The notes under the pieces: generated by a model
What the model saw: only the letters and a program-made list of their open reading frames with translations
What the model was told of the DNA's origin: nothing
Database searches by the model: none
Translations under genes and position numbers: made by a program
In this document: positions 1 to 6,959 of the stretch, piece after piece
Numbering within the stretch: the stretch's first letter is position 1
How the letters are laid out: every line of letters starts with the position of its first letter
NCBI GenBank assembly: GCA_937892655.1
Contig: CALBJC010000048.1
Coordinates: 1 to 13,108 of the forward strand
Direction of reading: 5' to 3'
Length of the DNA stretch: 13,108 nucleotides
Source of the DNA: an uncultured Clostridia bacterium
GTDB taxonomy: Bacteria > Bacillota > Clostridia > Oscillospirales > Ruminococcaceae

Positions 1-21
1 ATGAGCAAGGATAACTTAAAT

Positions 22-50
22 ATAATATCATAGAAATATATATTTGTCAA
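22..50 (-). promoter_or_regulatory. sigma-A-like promoter pointing out of the left edge
   Basis: On the minus strand TTGACA (50-45) and TATTAT (27-22) are separated by exactly 17 bases. The -35 box is a perfect consensus. It lies just past the galU stop codon and fires away from galU, so it should drive a gene beyond position 1. No intrinsic terminator hairpin is visible between galU and this promoter, so galU transcripts may read into that gene. Confidence 0.6.
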
Positions 51-57
51 GTGTTTT

Positions 58-924
58 TTATAATGTTTTCGCAAGATTTATCAGATATTCTTTTAATCCC
101 TCTGCAGTTTCAGGATGTTTTAATCCAACTTCAATAGAAGCCTTTAAAATACCAAGCTTATTGCCCATATCATATCGAGTACCAATGAAATCTACACCTG
201 TCATACCCTTGGTCTGTGCAAGATACTTCATTGCGTCAGTAAGCTGTATTTCACCGCCAGCACCCGGCTTAGTGTTTTCAAGAATATCAAATATTTCTGG
301 TGGTAATACACATCGACCGAGAATTGAATAATTAGTAAATATCTGCTCCGGCTTAGGCTTTTCAATCATATCATCGATATGGAAAAGATTTCCGCCAATA
401 TTTTCAGCTTTCATTGAAGAATACATACAAACAAGCTCAGTAGGAACTTCCTTCATACCAACTGAACCAAGACCGGTCTTTTCGTAAGCTTCAATTATCT
501 GTGAGCAGCATGGAATATCACCGATTATTACATCATCACCATACAATACAGCAAAAGGTTCATTACCAACAAAGCCTTTTGCATGCATTATTGCATGACC
601 TAAACCCTTTTGCTCCTGCTGACGAACAAACGTAATACGAGCCATTTCTGATATATGTTTAAGGCTTTCAACAATTTCAAATTTACCTTTGCGTTCTAAA
701 GCATGTTCTAAATCAGGAGATCTGTCAAAATGATCTTCAACGCATGACTTACCTCTGCTTGTGATAATGAGAATCTCCTCAATACCACTATTTACTGCTT
801 CTTCAACAATATACTGTATTGCTGGCTTATCAACAATCGGAAGCATTTCTTTTGCCATTGCTTTAGTAGCCGGTAAAACTCTTGTTCCTAATCCCGCAGC
901 AGGAATTACAGCTTTTTTAATCAT
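58..924 (-). CDS. galU: UTP--glucose-1-phosphate uridylyltransferase
   Basis: This cytoplasmic enzyme makes UDP-glucose from UTP and glucose-1-phosphate, supplying cell-surface polysaccharides, glycolipids and galactose metabolism. The 288 residues match the usual length of bacterial GalU. Visible hallmarks are the nucleotide-binding loop PAAGLGTR (8-15), KEMLP with the conserved lysine (K25), the metal-binding GDD (129-131), EKPKP (188-192), GEIQLTD (224-230) and the late YDMGNK (241-246). The ATG is preceded by AAGGAG (937-932) at a 7-base spacing, and this site overlaps the TAA stop of the upstream RING-finger gene, so the two are very probably co-transcribed and perhaps translationally coupled. 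No separate promoter was seen in the 11-base gap. RfbA-type thymidylyltransferases are related, but the motif set and length favour GalU. Confidence 0.95.
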   Translation of the reverse strand: MIKKAVIPAAGLGTRVLPATKAMAKEMLPIVDKPAIQYIVEEAVNSGIEEILIITSRGKSCVEDHFDRSPDLEHALERKGKFEIVESLKHISEMARITFVRQQEQKGLGHAIMHAKGFVGNEPFAVLYGDDVIIGDIPCCSQIIEAYEKTGLGSVGMKEVPTELVCMYSSMKAENIGGNLFHIDDMIEKPKPEQIFTNYSILGRCVLPPEIFDILENTKPGAGGEIQLTDAMKYLAQTKGMTGVDFIGTRYDMGNKLGILKASIEVGLKHPETAEGLKEYLINLAKTL

Positions 925-935
925 TTTATTGCTCC

Positions 936-1880
936 TTATAAATTATTCATCAAATAAACAACGAAGTAAGATACTACAAATAATGCGCCGATAGCCAGAC
1001 AAACCGCAATTTTTGAAACACCGCCGGCTTGTTCAATAGCTGTATTCGTATCAGCCTCTGATAAATTCCTTGCTTTTATTTTTTTGATTGTATTTATGCA
1101 CTTTTTATAGTAGAAATAGTTACCAAACAATCCGCCCACAAACATGGTAATGTATAAAATAAGATTAGCGACAAATAAAATATTCTGTAAAGACGTTGTA
1201 GTTACCGTAAAACCCAATATCTTAGAAAAAAACTCATAGAGTCTTTTTTCGGATGGTGCAAACATTGCTACAACCGTTGGCAATGATGCAAGAGTTCTGA
1301 AGAAGAACATTATAAAACCTGTTAAATGCATCTTTCTATAGAAAAAATAGAACTCCGGAAAAAGGATAGCCATAAAATTGAATGAAACTTTCTTTTTAGC
1401 TTTTGAAAAGTTAAGAAAATTCATCATAAAATAAATAGGATTTGAGCCAACAAATTTTCTTACTTCACCGAAAGAAACATCATCGACCATTGGAGTGCTG
1501 TCATTTACAACAACCTGAGTTGCAAAAGGAGGAATCGCCGAGTTGCCAAAACTATTTGGTCTGCTTTGATTGAATTCCCCAAACGCTCCCCTGTCAGCGC
1601 TCAAAGATGAGCCGCATGAATCGCAGAAAATATTTAGTGAAGAGTTCTTTGCTCCACAGTTTGGACATAAAGCTGTTTCTCCGCTTTCTGAAGAAGCACT
1701 CTCGTATTCTGGTTCCCAAGATGTATTGTTCTGATGAGCATCAGTGTTTATGCAAGTACCTTCAACTTCATAGCAGGAACGATGATACGGAGTACCGCAA
1801 TCAGGGCAAACAACAATATCATCTTTTTCTGTAAAAATTTCACCGCATGAAATACATTTAGCATTAATATATGAAGCCAT
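936..1880 (-). CDS. RING-finger/zinc-ribbon integral membrane protein
   Basis: This 314-residue protein has an N-terminal cysteine/histidine cluster (C9, C12, C25, C28, H33, C36, C43) that fits the prokaryotic RING finger family 1 pattern. A four-cysteine zinc ribbon follows (C72, C75, C86, C89), then a low-complexity Ser/Asn/Pro linker (about 92-130). The C-terminal half carries hydrophobic segments near 167-207, 230-252 and 290-310, and SFNFMAILFPEFYFFYRKM resembles the DUF2628 membrane family. The cytoplasmic zinc modules are probably tethered to the membrane. The ATG has AAGGAG five bases upstream, and an extended -10 promoter precedes it. The gene is first in a unit with galU, and its stop codon overlaps the galU ribosome binding site. 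The molecular function is unknown; a link to envelope or UDP-sugar metabolism is inference from the neighbour only. Confidence 0.82.
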   Translation of the reverse strand: MASYINAKCISCGEIFTEKDDIVVCPDCGTPYHRSCYEVEGTCINTDAHQNNTSWEPEYESASSESGETALCPNCGAKNSSLNIFCDSCGSSLSADRGAFGEFNQSRPNSFGNSAIPPFATQVVVNDSTPMVDDVSFGEVRKFVGSNPIYFMMNFLNFSKAKKKVSFNFMAILFPEFYFFYRKMHLTGFIMFFFRTLASLPTVVAMFAPSEKRLYEFFSKILGFTVTTTSLQNILFVANLILYITMFVGGLFGNYFYYKKCINTIKKIKARNLSEADTNTAIEQAGGVSKIAVCLAIGALFVVSYFVVYLMNNL

Positions 1881-1911
1881 ATTATCTCCTTAAAATATAA
1901 ATATTCAATTT

Positions 1912-1920
1912 ATTATAACA
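1912..1920 (-). promoter_or_regulatory. extended -10 promoter of the RING gene-galU unit
   Basis: On the minus strand TG-T-TATAAT reads from 1920 to 1912, an extended -10 with a perfect hexamer. No convincing -35 box is found 16-18 bases upstream, which is tolerated at extended -10 promoters. It is divergent from the prfB promoter, and the two share the 158-base intergenic region 1881-2038. Confidence 0.5.
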
Positions 1921-1958
1921 CACAATAACAAAAAATGGAATACCTAAATAAAAAATTC

Positions 1959-1987
1959 TTTACATTTTATGTTTTGAGTTGTATAAT
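1959..1987 (+). promoter_or_regulatory. prfB promoter
   Basis: TTTACA (1959-1964) and TATAAT (1982-1987) are separated by exactly 17 bases, a near-perfect sigma-A promoter. The expected start near 1994 gives a leader of about 45 bases before the prfB ATG at 2039. AGGAG at 2024-2028 is the ribosome binding site, ten bases before the ATG. Confidence 0.72.
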
Positions 1988-2038
1988 TATATTATTACTG
2001 ATAAATAAACATATATTAAATTTAGGAGATAAGCTTTA

Positions 2039-3157
2039 ATGATTATTCTTGATGATTTAAAACAATCTGTTGTTTCCTCAAAGCCAAAGCTCGATGAGCT
2101 TTACAGAGTTCTCAATATAAAAAATATTGAGGTTGAGCTTGAGGAGCTACATCAGAAAGCTTCAGAACCTGAGTTTTGGAATGACACTGAAAATTCTCAG
2201 AAAGTTTTGCAGAAAACCAAGTCAATTGAAAATAAAATCGAAAACTACAATAGATTATGTTCTAAATATGATGATTGTCTTACTTTGATCGAACTTGCTT
2301 TAGAAGAATCAGACGATGATTTAGTTTCTGAAATTGATATTGAAGTTAAGTCATATCTCGACAAGCTTGATGAAATTACTCTGACTACCCTTTTAACCGG
2401 TAAATATGACACAAATAACGCTATCTTGGATTTTCACGCAGGCGCAGGTGGTACTGAAGCGCAGGATTGGACAGAAATGCTTCTGAGAATGTATACCCGA
2501 TGGGGTGAAAATCATGGATATAAGGTATCTGTTCTTGATTGCCTTGATGGTACTGACGCTGGAATTAAAAGCGCTTCTGTAATGTTTGAAGGTGAAAATG
2601 CATACGGTTTTTTAAAATCAGAATCCGGGATTCATAGACTCGTTCGAATATCACCGTTTGACAGCTCAGGTAGCAGACATACATCATTTGCAGCAGTAAG
2701 CGTTATGCCGGAAATCGATGATACTATCGAGGTAGATATCCGACCTGAAGATCTTGATGTTTCAACCTTCAGAGCAAGTGGTGCAGGCGGTCAGCACATC
2801 AATAAAACCGACTCTGCAGTAAGAATTGTTCACAAACCTACAGGAATTGTTGTTTCATGTCAGACACAACGAAGCCAGTTTCAGAATAAAGATTACTGTA
2901 TGAAGATGCTCAGAGCTAAGCTTATTGAAATCAAAGAAAGAGAAAATCTCGCTACGATTGCTGATATTAAAGGTGTTCAGAAAGAAATCGCCTGGGGTTC
3001 ACAGATCAGATCATACGTATTTATGCCATATACACTAGTTAAGGATCACCGTACAGGATTTGAAAACGGCAATGTTTCCAATGTCATGGACGGAGATCTT
3101 GACGGTTTTATAAATGCTTATCTGAAATTTATTAATCATGGCGAGAAATCAGAATAA
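2039..3157 (+). CDS. prfB: peptide chain release factor 2
   Basis: RF2 recognises UGA and UAA stop codons on the ribosome and triggers hydrolysis of peptidyl-tRNA. The 372 residues show the class I release factor layout: a helical N-terminal domain (about 1-115), the codon-recognition tripeptide SPF (205-207), which marks RF2 rather than RF1 (PxT), and the catalytic GGQ loop (250-252) within SGAGGQHINKTDSAVRI. The sequence SQIRSYVF followed by DHRTG is the usual RF2 C-terminal signature. Alignment with E. coli RF2 from memory puts its frameshift position at codon 25-26. Here that position reads CTC AAT with no stop, so the protein is made in one frame without the classical +1 frameshift. The ATG is backed by AGGAG and a strong promoter. 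The gene is monocistronic and ends at a hairpin. Confidence 0.97.
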   Translation: MIILDDLKQSVVSSKPKLDELYRVLNIKNIEVELEELHQKASEPEFWNDTENSQKVLQKTKSIENKIENYNRLCSKYDDCLTLIELALEESDDDLVSEIDIEVKSYLDKLDEITLTTLLTGKYDTNNAILDFHAGAGGTEAQDWTEMLLRMYTRWGENHGYKVSVLDCLDGTDAGIKSASVMFEGENAYGFLKSESGIHRLVRISPFDSSGSRHTSFAAVSVMPEIDDTIEVDIRPEDLDVSTFRASGAGGQHINKTDSAVRIVHKPTGIVVSCQTQRSQFQNKDYCMKMLRAKLIEIKERENLATIADIKGVQKEIAWGSQIRSYVFMPYTLVKDHRTGFENGNVSNVMDGDLDGFINAYLKFINHGEKSE

Positions 3158-3190
3158 AAAGAGGCAGAAAGTTCAACTTTCTGCCTCTTT
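3158..3190. terminator. bidirectional intrinsic terminator between prfB and the mannanase operon
   Basis: A 14-base-pair stem (3158-3171 with 3177-3190) and a 5-base loop lie between the convergent stop codons of prfB and the GH5 mannanase. The base of the stem is A/T pairs with a GAGGCAG core. The plus strand runs on into AGTTTT and the minus strand into TTTTATT, so it can serve both directions. Confidence 0.85.
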
Positions 3191-3194
3191 AGTT

Positions 3195-4241
3195 TTAATT
3201 GAAAACTGAGCATTCTTCTGAGGTATTTCTAATACCATTTTCACCATTAATGAGGTTTTCGCCCCATTCCGGTGATAATACAGTACCATCCCAGGTAAGG
3301 GCTATATCGAGATATGTTACATCTCCGCCATTTCCCCACCATGACCAGCCAAGATAGCCTATATCATTTTCCTCACAATAGCTCATGATATAGTTTTCAT
3401 CTACATCACCATCGCTATGTTTATAACCAAATTCACCGACAATAACACAGTAATCCTGATTTGTTACACCTTCAATTGAAGATCTGATCGTATTCTCGTT
3501 TTTACCTGATTGACCATACATATGAATTGAAAACATTGTATTTTTCAATTCATCGCTTTCAAAAACTTCATTCGCGTATGTATGGATACTTTTTGCATAC
3601 TGTCCCCATCCGCCAGCATCAACCATTATGGTATTTCTGATGCCTGCATCTCTTAGTTGAGGAATAGCTGAAACATAACCGTCACGCCAGATTTCACTAT
3701 CCCATTTACCTACCCATTCATTCGCAATATTTAAAATTACATATTCTTCGTTTCCGATAAGAGCATCCTTGATATCGATCCAATAATCAACTGCAAGCTG
3801 CAAATCGTCAATGCTGTTGCTACCTGTAGCATCATGAACCTCTAAAACAGCTATCATTTCGTGATCAATACATCTCTGAATAAGTTTCTTAACGCTCTCT
3901 ACATCATCTTTCTGATAGTTACCGCCATCAGAAAGAACAATTCTTACAGTATTTGCACCCGTGTCCGCAATTGCAGATAATGCAACATCAGTCTGGTTTT
4001 TAAACCATGTATGAGAATGATTTACACCACGCATGACAAATTCATTTCCGTTTGCGTCGTATAATACAGAACCATCAACAAAAAAGCCTTCATATTCGAA
4101 GCTGTTTTGCTCAATAATAGGCTGAGTAGCTTCAGTTGTTGTAGTTGTAGCGATTGTTTCATTGCTTGATTTATCATCACCACAAGCTACTAATGAAATT
4201 GATAAAAGAAATGATAATGAAATTGAAATAAGTTTTTTCAT
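3195..4241 (-). CDS. lipoprotein endo-beta-mannanase, GH5 family (GH5_8-like)
   Basis: This is probably a surface-anchored endo-1,4-beta-mannanase. Starting at the ATG at 4241 gives 348 residues and a lipoprotein signal: KK, a hydrophobic stretch, then SLVAC with the lipidated cysteine at position 20. A Thr-rich linker follows (about 30-40). The catalytic domain runs from about 50 to 335. FVMRGVNHSHTWF (69-81), TGANTVRIVLSDG, AVLEVHDATGS, NEW with the acid/base Glu175, HMYG (240-243) and GEFGYKH with the nucleophile Glu270 are features I associate with bacterial GH5 subfamily 8 mannanases. The frame extends nine codons upstream to another ATG, but AGGAG (4254-4250) sits eight bases before the chosen start and restores a normal signal peptide. 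That ribosome binding site overlaps the stop of the GH113 gene, which suggests coupling. No carbohydrate-binding module, dockerin or sortase motif is seen. The substrate call rests on family resemblance. Confidence 0.9.
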   Translation of the reverse strand: MKKLISISLSFLLSISLVACGDDKSSNETIATTTTTEATQPIIEQNSFEYEGFFVDGSVLYDANGNEFVMRGVNHSHTWFKNQTDVALSAIADTGANTVRIVLSDGGNYQKDDVESVKKLIQRCIDHEMIAVLEVHDATGSNSIDDLQLAVDYWIDIKDALIGNEEYVILNIANEWVGKWDSEIWRDGYVSAIPQLRDAGIRNTIMVDAGGWGQYAKSIHTYANEVFESDELKNTMFSIHMYGQSGKNENTIRSSIEGVTNQDYCVIVGEFGYKHSDGDVDENYIMSYCEENDIGYLGWSWWGNGGDVTYLDIALTWDGTVLSPEWGENLINGENGIRNTSEECSVFN

Positions 4242-4252
4242 ATTTAGCTCTC

Positions 4253-5209
4253 CTATTTTGTATACCATTTTTTGAGTACTTCTTCAGCAAGCTTTCCATA
4301 CACTCCGAAGTCTCTGTTCTGTGCAAGCTTTTCGCCCTGAGGTAAAACCGCCTTCCAATCCCACCAGAAGAAGCCGGCAAACCACGGCTCATCCCAGAAT
4401 ACTTCCATTACACTATCATAGAAATCCGCTTGTTCTTGCTGAGCATCTTCAACATATGGCATCTTGAAATCCCAAGGATATTTTGAGCAGCCTTTTTCAT
4501 TTCTCATACCAATTTCAGCAAACATAACAGGTTTTTTATAAAACTCTGAAACTTCTCTGAGCTTTTCCCTGACTCTCTTCCAGGAAGAAATCATTTTTTC
4601 TTTTGACATATCATCATCAGTAGTTACAGGATAATATCCGCTGATTCCAACAACATCAACACAATCAAGCCATTTTGCTGTGTATTCCTGACCGTGGTTA
4701 ACATTATGCATAACAATACCTGAATAAACCTTGCGGACTTCAGAAATAAGCTCTCTGCAGAATCTTTCCTGCATATCCATACCAGTCATTTCACAACCGG
4801 TGCAAAGCATTTCACAACCTTCTGCCTGCGCAATTTCAGCATAGTACAGCATAAATGCAAAATATGATTTAAACCATCTTTCCCAATATCCACCTTCATT
4901 AGGAAAATTTATTCTTGCTCTCCATACATGGTCAAGGCAATTTACCATAGGTTTTAAACATACTTTTAAACCTAATGATTTAGCCATTCTGATAGCATGG
5001 ATTACCTCAATATCTGATGGCATTCTGCCGTAAATATGTTTGATTTCGGTTGATGAAAATGTGTCCTGGAACGCACATACAGCAATACAAACCCAGTTGC
5101 AGCCATCTTCTTTTAATCGTCTCATTGAAAACTCAGCTTCAGGTGAAGTATAATCACCTTTTCTTGCAAAAAATCCCCAAGTATATCCTTTACAAAACAG
5201 TCTGTCCAT
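4253..5209 (-). CDS. cytoplasmic endo-beta-1,4-mannanase, GH113 family
   Basis: This 318-residue enzyme resembles the GH113 mannanases (type member from Alicyclobacillus), which are clan GH-A barrels cutting beta-1,4-mannan and manno-oligosaccharides. The opening KGYTWGFFARKGDY, GLKVCLKPMV (80-89), CTGCEMTG with the likely acid/base Glu140, GISGYYP (188-194), MFAEIGMRN with the likely nucleophile Glu232, and the late GFFWWDW (279-285) all fit. The spacing of the two glutamates agrees with the family. There is no signal peptide and there are twelve cysteines, so it should act in the cytoplasm on imported oligosaccharides. It is the first gene of a two-gene unit with the secreted GH5 mannanase; its TAG stop overlaps the ribosome binding site of that gene. 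The start has AGGA four bases upstream, a slightly tight spacing. A cellulase role is possible but less likely. Confidence 0.88.
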   Translation of the reverse strand: MDRLFCKGYTWGFFARKGDYTSPEAEFSMRRLKEDGCNWVCIAVCAFQDTFSSTEIKHIYGRMPSDIEVIHAIRMAKSLGLKVCLKPMVNCLDHVWRARINFPNEGGYWERWFKSYFAFMLYYAEIAQAEGCEMLCTGCEMTGMDMQERFCRELISEVRKVYSGIVMHNVNHGQEYTAKWLDCVDVVGISGYYPVTTDDDMSKEKMISSWKRVREKLREVSEFYKKPVMFAEIGMRNEKGCSKYPWDFKMPYVEDAQQEQADFYDSVMEVFWDEPWFAGFFWWDWKAVLPQGEKLAQNRDFGVYGKLAEEVLKKWYTK

Positions 5210-5236
5210 ATAATCCTACATACCTTTCAATTAAAG

Positions 5237-5285
5237 TAATATGGTAATTATATAATACATTTTTCAGGTAGTCAATATAATATGG
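5237..5285. repeat. direct repeat TAATATGG flanking the mannanase promoter
   Basis: TAATATGG occurs on the plus strand at 5237-5244 and 5278-5285, 41 bases apart, or close to four turns of the helix. One copy covers the predicted transcription start and the other lies just upstream of the -35 box. The copies continue as GTAA and GGTTAA. In such AT-rich DNA this could be chance. Confidence 0.35.
5247..5275 (-). promoter_or_regulatory. promoter of the mannanase operon
   Basis: On the minus strand TTGACT (5275-5270) and TATAAT (5252-5247) are exactly 17 bases apart. Transcription should start near 5240, about 30 bases before the GH113 ATG at 5209. An 8-base direct repeat flanks this promoter and could be an operator. 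I saw no catabolite-repression (cre) consensus. Confidence 0.7.
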
Positions 5286-5366
5286 GTTAACAAATGAAAA
5301 TATTTAAACCAGATTCATACTCTTATAGGATTTTCACTATATTACAAATAATTTAAGATTAATAAA

Positions 5367-5765
5367 TTAATAGTCATTAAAAAGATATGTGTTAATTTTA
5401 TTTTCAATTACTATGCCGAGTCCCGATAGAAAAAACCATATTATTGAAAATGGCAGGCAGATTTGACCTTTAAAATTAAGTGCTATCATAGAATAATCCC
5501 ATACATGTAAATTCATATTTAAATTTACAATTATTCCGACTATCAATTCAATTAGTGTTATAACTATCGCCGATAAAAGCATCTGAAGAACAAACGGTAT
5601 TCTTATAGATAAATACTCATTAACAAACGCCATAAATGAAAAGCTTAATCCTCCTGCTACAAACATTGAAATATGCGTATATCCTCTGAATGCAAGCTCG
5701 ATTAATCCGTATGCCATTCCGCCGATAATAAAGATAGTTATTATTTTTATTGCTCTTAATGCCAT
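5367..5765 (-). CDS. small membrane protein, putative ABC transporter permease (CmpB-like) family
   Basis: This 132-residue protein has four predicted membrane helices (about 5-24, 33-50, 56-81 and 101-122). It carries motifs I associate with the Firmicutes family catalogued as 'putative ABC transporter permease' (ABC_trans_CmpB): IELAFRGYTHISM (22-34), GGLSFSF (38-44), VWDYS (88-92) and KGQICLPFS (99-107). The conserved acidic and aromatic residues in and between helices suggest a functional pore or enzyme rather than a spacer. Despite the family name there is no ATPase or binding protein beside it, so a transporter role is not supported here. A very strong ribosome binding site, AGGAGGTG (5777-5770), lies four bases before the ATG. 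It is divergent from dnaD and upstream of the mannan unit. No terminator is visible between its stop and the mannan promoter. Confidence 0.8.
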   Translation of the reverse strand: MALRAIKIITIFIIGGMAYGLIELAFRGYTHISMFVAGGLSFSFMAFVNEYLSIRIPFVLQMLLSAIVITLIELIVGIIVNLNMNLHVWDYSMIALNFKGQICLPFSIIWFFLSGLGIVIENKINTYLFNDY

Positions 5766-5802
5766 ATTACACCTCCTATTTTATTTTTCCCGATTTGTAT
5801 AA

Positions 5803-5831
5803 AATATAAGAGAATTTTTATGTAATTTTAA
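5803..5831 (-). promoter_or_regulatory. possible promoter of the CmpB-like membrane protein gene
   Basis: On the minus strand TTAAAA (5831-5826) and TATATT (5808-5803) have a 17-base spacing and sit about 38 bases before the ATG. The match to consensus is moderate (4/6 and 5/6) in very AT-rich DNA. Confidence 0.35.
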
Positions 5832-5844
5832 CCCATACAAATAA

Positions 5845-5873
5845 TTGCAATTGCATCATATTTGTGATATAAT
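5845..5873 (+). promoter_or_regulatory. promoter of the dnaD-dnaC operon
   Basis: TTGCAA (5845-5850) and TATAAT (5868-5873) are exactly 17 bases apart. The -35 box overlaps a 10-base perfect palindrome, TGCAATTGCA (5846-5855), which could be an operator. GGAGGTGA at 5893-5900 is a strong ribosome binding site nine bases before the ATG at 5910. Confidence 0.65.
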
Positions 5874-5909
5874 TTATTTTACATCAGCTTTTGGAGGTGA
5901 GTATCTGTT

Positions 5910-6956
5910 ATGAAATATAAAGTATCTTTAAGTGGTTGGGGAAGGTTTTTCAGTGTTCCCTGTTCTGTTGTAGATGAATATATAAAGCTCGCTTCTGCTT
6001 CACAGATTAAAGTTTTGCTATATATCCTTTGTAATGGAGAAAGCTTTACCACGGATGAAATATCTGATAGTACAGGTGTAAATACATCTGAGGTTGATGA
6101 TAGCGTTGTATTCTGGTGCAAGAATAATGTTTTAAAAGTTGAAGGTATTAGCGAAGAAATCCCCCTACAAAAAAAGGAGTTATCTGTAAATTCATCTGAA
6201 AACATTGAAATAATACCTAAGGCTTCTATTTTGTCTTCTGAGATTATTTCAGCCGTTTCAACAAAAGTTGAAAAATCTCCTAGATTATCCCCTTCACAGC
6301 TTGATGAAATAATATCCAAAAACAAGGATTTACAGAATCTTTTATTACAAGCGCAAGAGGTACTTGGCAGAGAAATTACTTACTATGACAGCCATACTCT
6401 TGTTGAATTATTCTCAGATTATGGGTTTAGCTCTCCTTCAATAATTCTTCTTTTGGAATACTGTAAAGTCAACAATAAAATTTCAAGTGGACTTGCTTAT
6501 TTAAAAACAATCGCCAAGGATTGGATTTCAAGAGATATTATTACTTATGCTGACGTTGAAGCTGAAATTATCAGGCTTTCAGAAGCAGCAAAAATTGAAA
6601 ATAAAATTACAAGAGCAATGCAGTTACAAGGCAGGCTTTCAACAAAACAGAAATCATATATAAAAGAATGGTCTGATAATAAGTATAGTATTGACCTTAT
6701 TATGCTTGCTTATGACAGATGTCTTGATAATATCCAAAAAGTTGAATTCAAATACATCAACAGTATTCTTTCGTCGTGGAATGAAAAAGGTATCAAAACT
6801 GTTGAACAGGCTGAGAATGAACAAGTTCCAGAATTCAAAAGAAGGCAGCGAAAACCGCAGTCTTCTCTCCCTGAAAATAAGGAACATTCTTACGACTTGA
6901 AGGAAATTGAGAATCATGCTTTAATGCATACTCCTAAGCTGAAAAAGAAAGGATAA
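5910..6956 (+). CDS. DnaD-domain replication/primosome protein
   Basis: This is a DnaD-like primosome protein of 348 residues, a family that helps load the replicative helicase at origins or stalled forks in low-GC Gram-positives. The N-terminal region (about 1-75) looks like a winged helix (YIKLASASQIKVLLYIL followed by FTTDEISDSTGV). A less conserved linker (about 76-130) separates it from two tandem DnaD/DnaB_2-type helical modules. The first (about 131-210) has the signature YLKTIAKDW (Y197-W205) and the second (about 230-300) has YINSILSSW (Y282-W290), each the YxxxIxxxW-like motif used in DNA and DnaA contacts. The C-terminus is basic (RRQRK at 321-325, KLKKK at the end). It is followed three bases later by the DnaC-like loader, supporting a joint role. 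The paired modules recall DnaB of Bacillus as much as DnaD, so no gene symbol is given. Confidence 0.9.
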   Translation: MKYKVSLSGWGRFFSVPCSVVDEYIKLASASQIKVLLYILCNGESFTTDEISDSTGVNTSEVDDSVVFWCKNNVLKVEGISEEIPLQKKELSVNSSENIEIIPKASILSSEIISAVSTKVEKSPRLSPSQLDEIISKNKDLQNLLLQAQEVLGREITYYDSHTLVELFSDYGFSSPSIILLLEYCKVNNKISSGLAYLKTIAKDWISRDIITYADVEAEIIRLSEAAKIENKITRAMQLQGRLSTKQKSYIKEWSDNKYSIDLIMLAYDRCLDNIQKVEFKYINSILSSWNEKGIKTVEQAENEQVPEFKRRQRKPQSSLPENKEHSYDLKEIENHALMHTPKLKKKG

Positions 6957-6959
6957 TTT

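Noticed and set aside
1881..2038. Riboswitch or T-box leader in the prfB/RING intergenic region
   Set aside because: Predicted leaders are short (about 45 bases on the prfB side) and hold no long paired structure or T-box motif; the region is explained by two divergent promoters.
4242..4268. Upstream ATG adding nine residues to the GH5 mannanase
   Set aside because: It would place polar residues before the signal peptide and lacks a ribosome binding site; the ATG at 4241 has AGGAG at eight bases and a textbook lipoprotein signal.
4177..4392. 71-residue minus-strand frame across the mannanase junction
   Set aside because: It overlaps the ends of both mannanase genes in a third frame; both real frames carry catalytic motifs.
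5286..5366. Terminator for the CmpB-like membrane gene
   Set aside because: The AT-rich stretch offers only weak palindromes such as ATTAATAAATTAAT, with no GC-containing stem followed by a T run.
5879..6325. 148-residue open frame on the minus strand opposite the dnaD-like gene
   Set aside because: It lies antisense to a well-supported gene, has no recognisable domain or ribosome binding site of note, and is Ser/Thr-rich as expected for a shadow of the real frame.
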